Positions 61,589 through 64,000 of a DNA stretch of 64,000 bases are shown here, in pieces. The stretch lies in the NCBI GenBank assembly GCA_024234735.1, contig JACKNV010000008.1, positions 1 to 64,000 on the forward strand. The letters run 5' to 3'. The DNA comes from Pseudomonadales bacterium. GTDB lineage: Bacteria > Pseudomonadota > Gammaproteobacteria > Pseudomonadales > Halieaceae. The notes under the pieces are model-generated. The model was not told the DNA's origin. It was given only the letters and a program-made list of their open reading frames with translations, and ran no database searches. Every line of letters starts with the position of its first letter. Position 1 is the stretch's first letter. The translations under genes and the position numbers were made by a program.

Positions 61589-62569
61589 CTAACTGACCGT
61601 GGACTGCACTGTCTCGTTGTCGGAGAAGCGGCCGGCAAACAGTGGCGAGCTCAGGTAGCGCTCCCCCGAGTCGGGCAGGATCACCACGATGGTCTTACCG
61701 CGGTGGGCCTCCTGCCGGGACACCCGGTGGGCCACCGCCATGGCCGCGCCGCAGGACACCCCGGCCAGGATACCTTCCTCCTGCATCAGCTTGTGGGCCC
61801 ACTCCATGGCCTCTTCGCTGGAGACCTGCTCCACCTGGTCGACCATGTCCAGGTCCAGGTTGGCGGGCACGAAGCCGGCCCCTATACCCTGTATCTTGTG
61901 GGGGGCGTGGCTGGGGTCGGTACCCGCCTTGGCGGCGGTAATCATGGTGGTGGAGTCCGGCTCCACCGCCACCGTGGTAATGGCCTTGCCGCAGGTGTTC
62001 TTGAGGTAGCGGGAGATCCCGGTGAGGGTGCCGCCGGTACCGACCCCGGCCACCAGGATGTCGACCTCGCCGCCGGTATCCTCCCAGATCTCGGGGCCGG
62101 TGGTGGCCTCGTGAATGGCCGGGTTGGCCGGATTCTCGAACTGATGGGGGCCCCAGTATTTGCCCGGGTCGGAGGCGATGATGTCCTCGGCTTTCTGGAT
62201 GGCGGCGGGAATGCCCTTGGCGCCGTCGGTGAGAACGATCTCGGCGCCCAGGGCCTTCATCAGCATGCGCCGTTCCAGGCTCATGGTATTGGGCATGGTG
62301 AGGATGCAGCCGTAGCCGCGAGCCGCCGCGACAAAGGCCAGGGCGATACCGGTGTTGCCGCTGGTGGGTTCCACGATGGTCATGCCGGGTTTCAGGCTGC
62401 CGTCCCGTTCCGCCGCCATGACCATGCTGCTGCCTATCCGGCACTTGACCGACATGGCGGGATTGCGGTTCTCCAGCTTGGCGTAGATATTGCCATCGCT
62501 GATATGGTTGATCTTGACCAGCGGCGTGCCGCCAATGGTTTCCGCATTGTCCTTGAACAGTTTGCCCAT
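61589..62569 (-). CDS. cysK: Cysteine synthase A
   Basis: A 326-residue O-acetylserine sulfhydrylase. The PLP lysine is in 'NPAMSVKCRIGSSM', the substrate loop in 'EPTSGNTGIALAFVAAARGY', and the phosphate-binding turn in 'AGVGTGGTLTGISRYLK'. It makes cysteine from O-acetylserine and sulfide. The start is ATG 62569 after GGAG. A 221-base non-coding stretch lies upstream. Confidence 0.95.
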   Translation of the reverse strand: MGKLFKDNAETIGGTPLVKINHISDGNIYAKLENRNPAMSVKCRIGSSMVMAAERDGSLKPGMTIVEPTSGNTGIALAFVAAARGYGCILTMPNTMSLERRMLMKALGAEIVLTDGAKGIPAAIQKAEDIIASDPGKYWGPHQFENPANPAIHEATTGPEIWEDTGGEVDILVAGVGTGGTLTGISRYLKNTCGKAITTVAVEPDSTTMITAAKAGTDPSHAPHKIQGIGAGFVPANLDLDMVDQVEQVSSEEAMEWAHKLMQEEGILAGVSCGAAMAVAHRVSRQEAHRGKTIVVILPDSGERYLSSPLFAGRFSDNETVQSTVS

Positions 62570-62615
62570 GATGTCTCCTCGATTATTGTCCAGGCCGGGG
62601 TGTGGAGCAGCAAAA

Positions 62616-62644
62616 AGACTAGTCTGCCGGGCAGGTATTGTCCA
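62616..62644 (-). promoter_or_regulatory. Putative promoter with palindromic -10 for cysK
   Basis: On the minus strand TGGACA (62644-62639) and TAGTCT (62621-62616) are 17 bases apart, about 45 bases upstream of cysK. The -10 lies in a perfect 10-base palindrome, AGACTAGTCT (62616-62625), which could be an operator half or a coincidence. Confidence 0.35.
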
Positions 62645-62790
62645 CGTCGGGCCGCGGCCGCCGGCCCGCGGAAAACTTTTGCACCCGCCCCGGAACTTTC
62701 CCGCCGCCCCCGCGGTCATACAGGGCAGTGACGGTAAGGTACGCGGGCGTCAGACAGGCGCGGCCGGTACATTCCATCCAGGTCCCAATG

Positions 62791-63264
62791 CTAGTTTTCG
62801 TGAGCAACTCCTGAGTCGCCGGCCCCCTGGGCCGGTTTTTTTTGGCCGCTGGCCAGGGCCAGGCTCGCCAGTGTCTGGGGGCCGACCAGGGCGGGGCGCA
62901 AGAGCCCCTGCGGGTCGATTACCAGGGTCGTGGGCAACACTGCCGGGCGCTCGACGCCCAGAGCGGCGGCAGGGTCCTCTTCCAGCACGGGGAAGGCGAT
63001 TCCCATCTCGCGCACTTCCTGCGCCAGTTGCTCCCCGAGGCTGCCATCGAAGTTCACGCCCAGCACGGCAACCTCCGGATACTGACTGGCCAGGGCGTTG
63101 AGTTCAGGAATTTCCTGGCGACAGGGCTTGCACCAGGTCGCCCAGTAGTTGATGAGCACCCACTGGCCGCGCAGTTGATCCAGTTCCAGGCGCTTGCCCG
63201 GTGGTGGCGCCGGGGAACAGCCCGCCAGTATCAGCAGCAGGAGGATGACCGTCCGGGCTCTCAT
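62791..63264 (-). CDS. TlpA-like thioredoxin-fold lipoprotein
   Basis: A 157-residue predicted lipoprotein with signal 'TVILLLLILAGCSP' (lipobox LAGC) and a thioredoxin-like domain whose redox site is WCKPC in 'LINYWATWCKPCRQEIPEL'. It probably keeps periplasmic thiols, such as those of cytochrome c apoproteins, reduced. The start is ATG 63264, overlapping the yihY stop (ATGA). Its last codons contain a terminator-like hairpin on the opposite strand. Confidence 0.88.
   Translation of the reverse strand: MRARTVILLLLILAGCSPAPPPGKRLELDQLRGQWVLINYWATWCKPCRQEIPELNALASQYPEVAVLGVNFDGSLGEQLAQEVREMGIAFPVLEEDPAAALGVERPAVLPTTLVIDPQGLLRPALVGPQTLASLALASGQKKPAQGAGDSGVAHEN
62819..62843 (+). terminator. Intrinsic-terminator-like hairpin, plus strand, inside thioredoxin gene
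   Basis: A perfect 7-bp stem CCGGCCC / GGGCCGG (62819-62825, 62829-62835) is followed by eight T on the plus strand. No plus-strand gene lies just upstream; cysK and the thioredoxin gene are both on the minus strand. It may end an antisense or small RNA, or be a coding coincidence. Confidence 0.4.
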
Positions 63265-64000
63265 TGTGAAAACAGGCTCACCAGGTCGGTATCCAGGCTG
63301 GCGCGCTGTTGCCGGCGCTGGTCCTGCAGCAGGCGGTAGGCCCGCTGCTGCCAGGCCATGGTCCCCGGCGCCTCCTCGGCGTCCAGACTGTGCTCCTGGT
63401 TGACCCACTCCTTGAGCTGCCAGAAGGTGATGTCGTGCAGGTCGCGGCTGAGCAGGTACTGCCCCCGGTCATTCTCCGCGATCAGTTTCTTGAGCAGGAA
63501 CAGGTCGCGCAGTTGCCGCCAGCTGTCGCTGTCCAGACCGCGGGTGGCCTCGTGGCGCCGGTTGAGCAATTCGAGTTCCCCCACCGTCTGGCCGTTGCGC
63601 TGTTTCTGCCAGAACAGGTAGAGCACGTCCAGGGCCTTGAGCACCAGGGGGCGATTGGCCTGCTCACGGCTCTGGTAGGCGGACAGGCTGTGCACCAGGA
63701 TGCCGCCCATCAACACGATGTTCCAGGACAGGTATATCCACAGCAGGAACAGGGGCACGGCCGCGAAGGCGCCGTAAATGATGCTGTAGTTGGAGCCGAC
63801 CACGGCCTTGGTGAAACCCCAGCGCGCAATGTGGAAGGCACAGGCGGCGACAAACCCCCCGATCAGGGTGTGCCTGAAGGGTACCCGGCAGTTTGGCACG
63901 GCCAGGTAGATGAGGGTGAAACCGGCGGTGGTGAGCAGCAGCGGGGCAACCCGCAACATGAAGGCCTGCACGCCGATTACGTCGTAGTCCTGCAGCACGT
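63261..64000 (-). CDS. YihY/BrkB family inner-membrane protein, partial (N-terminus beyond window)
   Basis: The C-terminal ~246 codons of a YihY/virulence factor BrkB family membrane protein. Helices appear in 'LLLTTAGFTLIYLAVPN', 'GGFVAACAFHIARWGF', and 'FAAVPLFLLWIYLSWNIVLMGGILVHSLSAY' (in part), followed by a cytoplasmic tail of about 130 residues with a winged-helix look ('VGELELLNRRHEAT', 'DLHDITFWQLKEWVNQEH'). The function is unknown; the old RNase BN annotation is incorrect for this family. The thioredoxin gene starts in its stop codon. Confidence 0.85.
   Translation of the reverse strand, partial: VLQDYDVIGVQAFMLRVAPLLLTTAGFTLIYLAVPNCRVPFRHTLIGGFVAACAFHIARWGFTKAVVGSNYSIIYGAFAAVPLFLLWIYLSWNIVLMGGILVHSLSAYQSREQANRPLVLKALDVLYLFWQKQRNGQTVGELELLNRRHEATRGLDSDSWRQLRDLFLLKKLIAENDRGQYLLSRDLHDITFWQLKEWVNQEHSLDAEEAPGTMAWQQRAYRLLQDQRRQQRASLDTDLVSLFSQ

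Noticed and set aside
62619..62807. 62-codon minus-strand frame upstream of cysK
   Set aside because: No SD, no homology, and it covers the likely cysK promoter.

Overview
The window is chromosomal, GC-rich and almost fully coding. It reads as a free-living marine-type gammaproteobacterium near the Cellvibrionales/Halieaceae and Pseudomonas branch. Three things suggest this: the order gatCAB / mreBCD-maf-yhdP-yjgA / ptsO-rapZ-ptsN-hpf-rpoN-lptBA-kdsC-kdsD / mlaC-ibaG-hisGD / algW-yhcB-zapE-rplM-rpsI-petABC-sspAB / dolP-diaA-yraN-lpoA-rsmI matches the order I recall for Pseudomonas; the purMN-DUF3108 / DUF2066-perM-hda block is also Pseudomonas-like; and GTG and TTG starts are common. I see no tRNA, rRNA, CRISPR array, prophage or insertion sequence. 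The exact genus is inference.

Layout. 1-5.1 kb: a partial MATE exporter, a DoxX-like membrane protein, RhlB, CysZ with a small Cys-rich protein, an Smr protein, then about 390 bp holding two palindromic elements. 5.1-8.6 kb: gatCAB with a PA4642-like gene, transcribed leftward. 8.9-15.9 kb: mreBCD-maf-yhdP, rightward. 15.8-25.5 kb: a long leftward block covering LPS precursor synthesis and transport (kdsD, kdsC, lptA, lptB), sigma-54 and nitrogen-PTS regulation (rpoN, hpf, ptsN, rapZ, ptsO), Mg2+ transport (mgtE) and yjgA. 25.6-28.6 kb: mlaC-ibaG-hisG-hisD, rightward. 28.6-30.2 kb: yhcB and algW/degS, leftward. 30.4-36.6 kb: zapE, rplM-rpsI, the cytochrome bc1 genes and sspAB, rightward. 36.6-40.0 kb: lpoA-yraN-diaA-dolP, leftward. 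40.1-45.2 kb: rsmI, apbC, dcd, a type II NADH dehydrogenase and an acyltransferase. 45.2-51.8 kb: purMN-DUF3108 diverging from DUF2066-perM-hda, then an OmpA-like porin. 51.8-58 kb: omega-amidase, aminotransferase, YhhQ, SDR, a degenerate PTPS-like protein and PrlC. 58-64 kb: ThpR, a DEAD-box helicase, QorA, a GNAT, CysK, a thioredoxin lipoprotein and a partial YihY.

Most genes are core envelope, translation, division and respiration functions. The notable features are departures from the usual arrangement. lptC is missing between kdsC and lptA. rng and tldD are missing after maf/yhdP. mlaFEDB, murA and hisC are missing around mlaC-ibaG-hisGD. Cytochrome b and cytochrome c1 are one continuous reading frame. 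mreC seems to start at a non-canonical AUC. A PTPS/QueD-fold protein that has lost catalytic residues sits beside an SDR and a queuosine-precursor transporter. Two palindromic repeat elements lie side by side downstream of smr.
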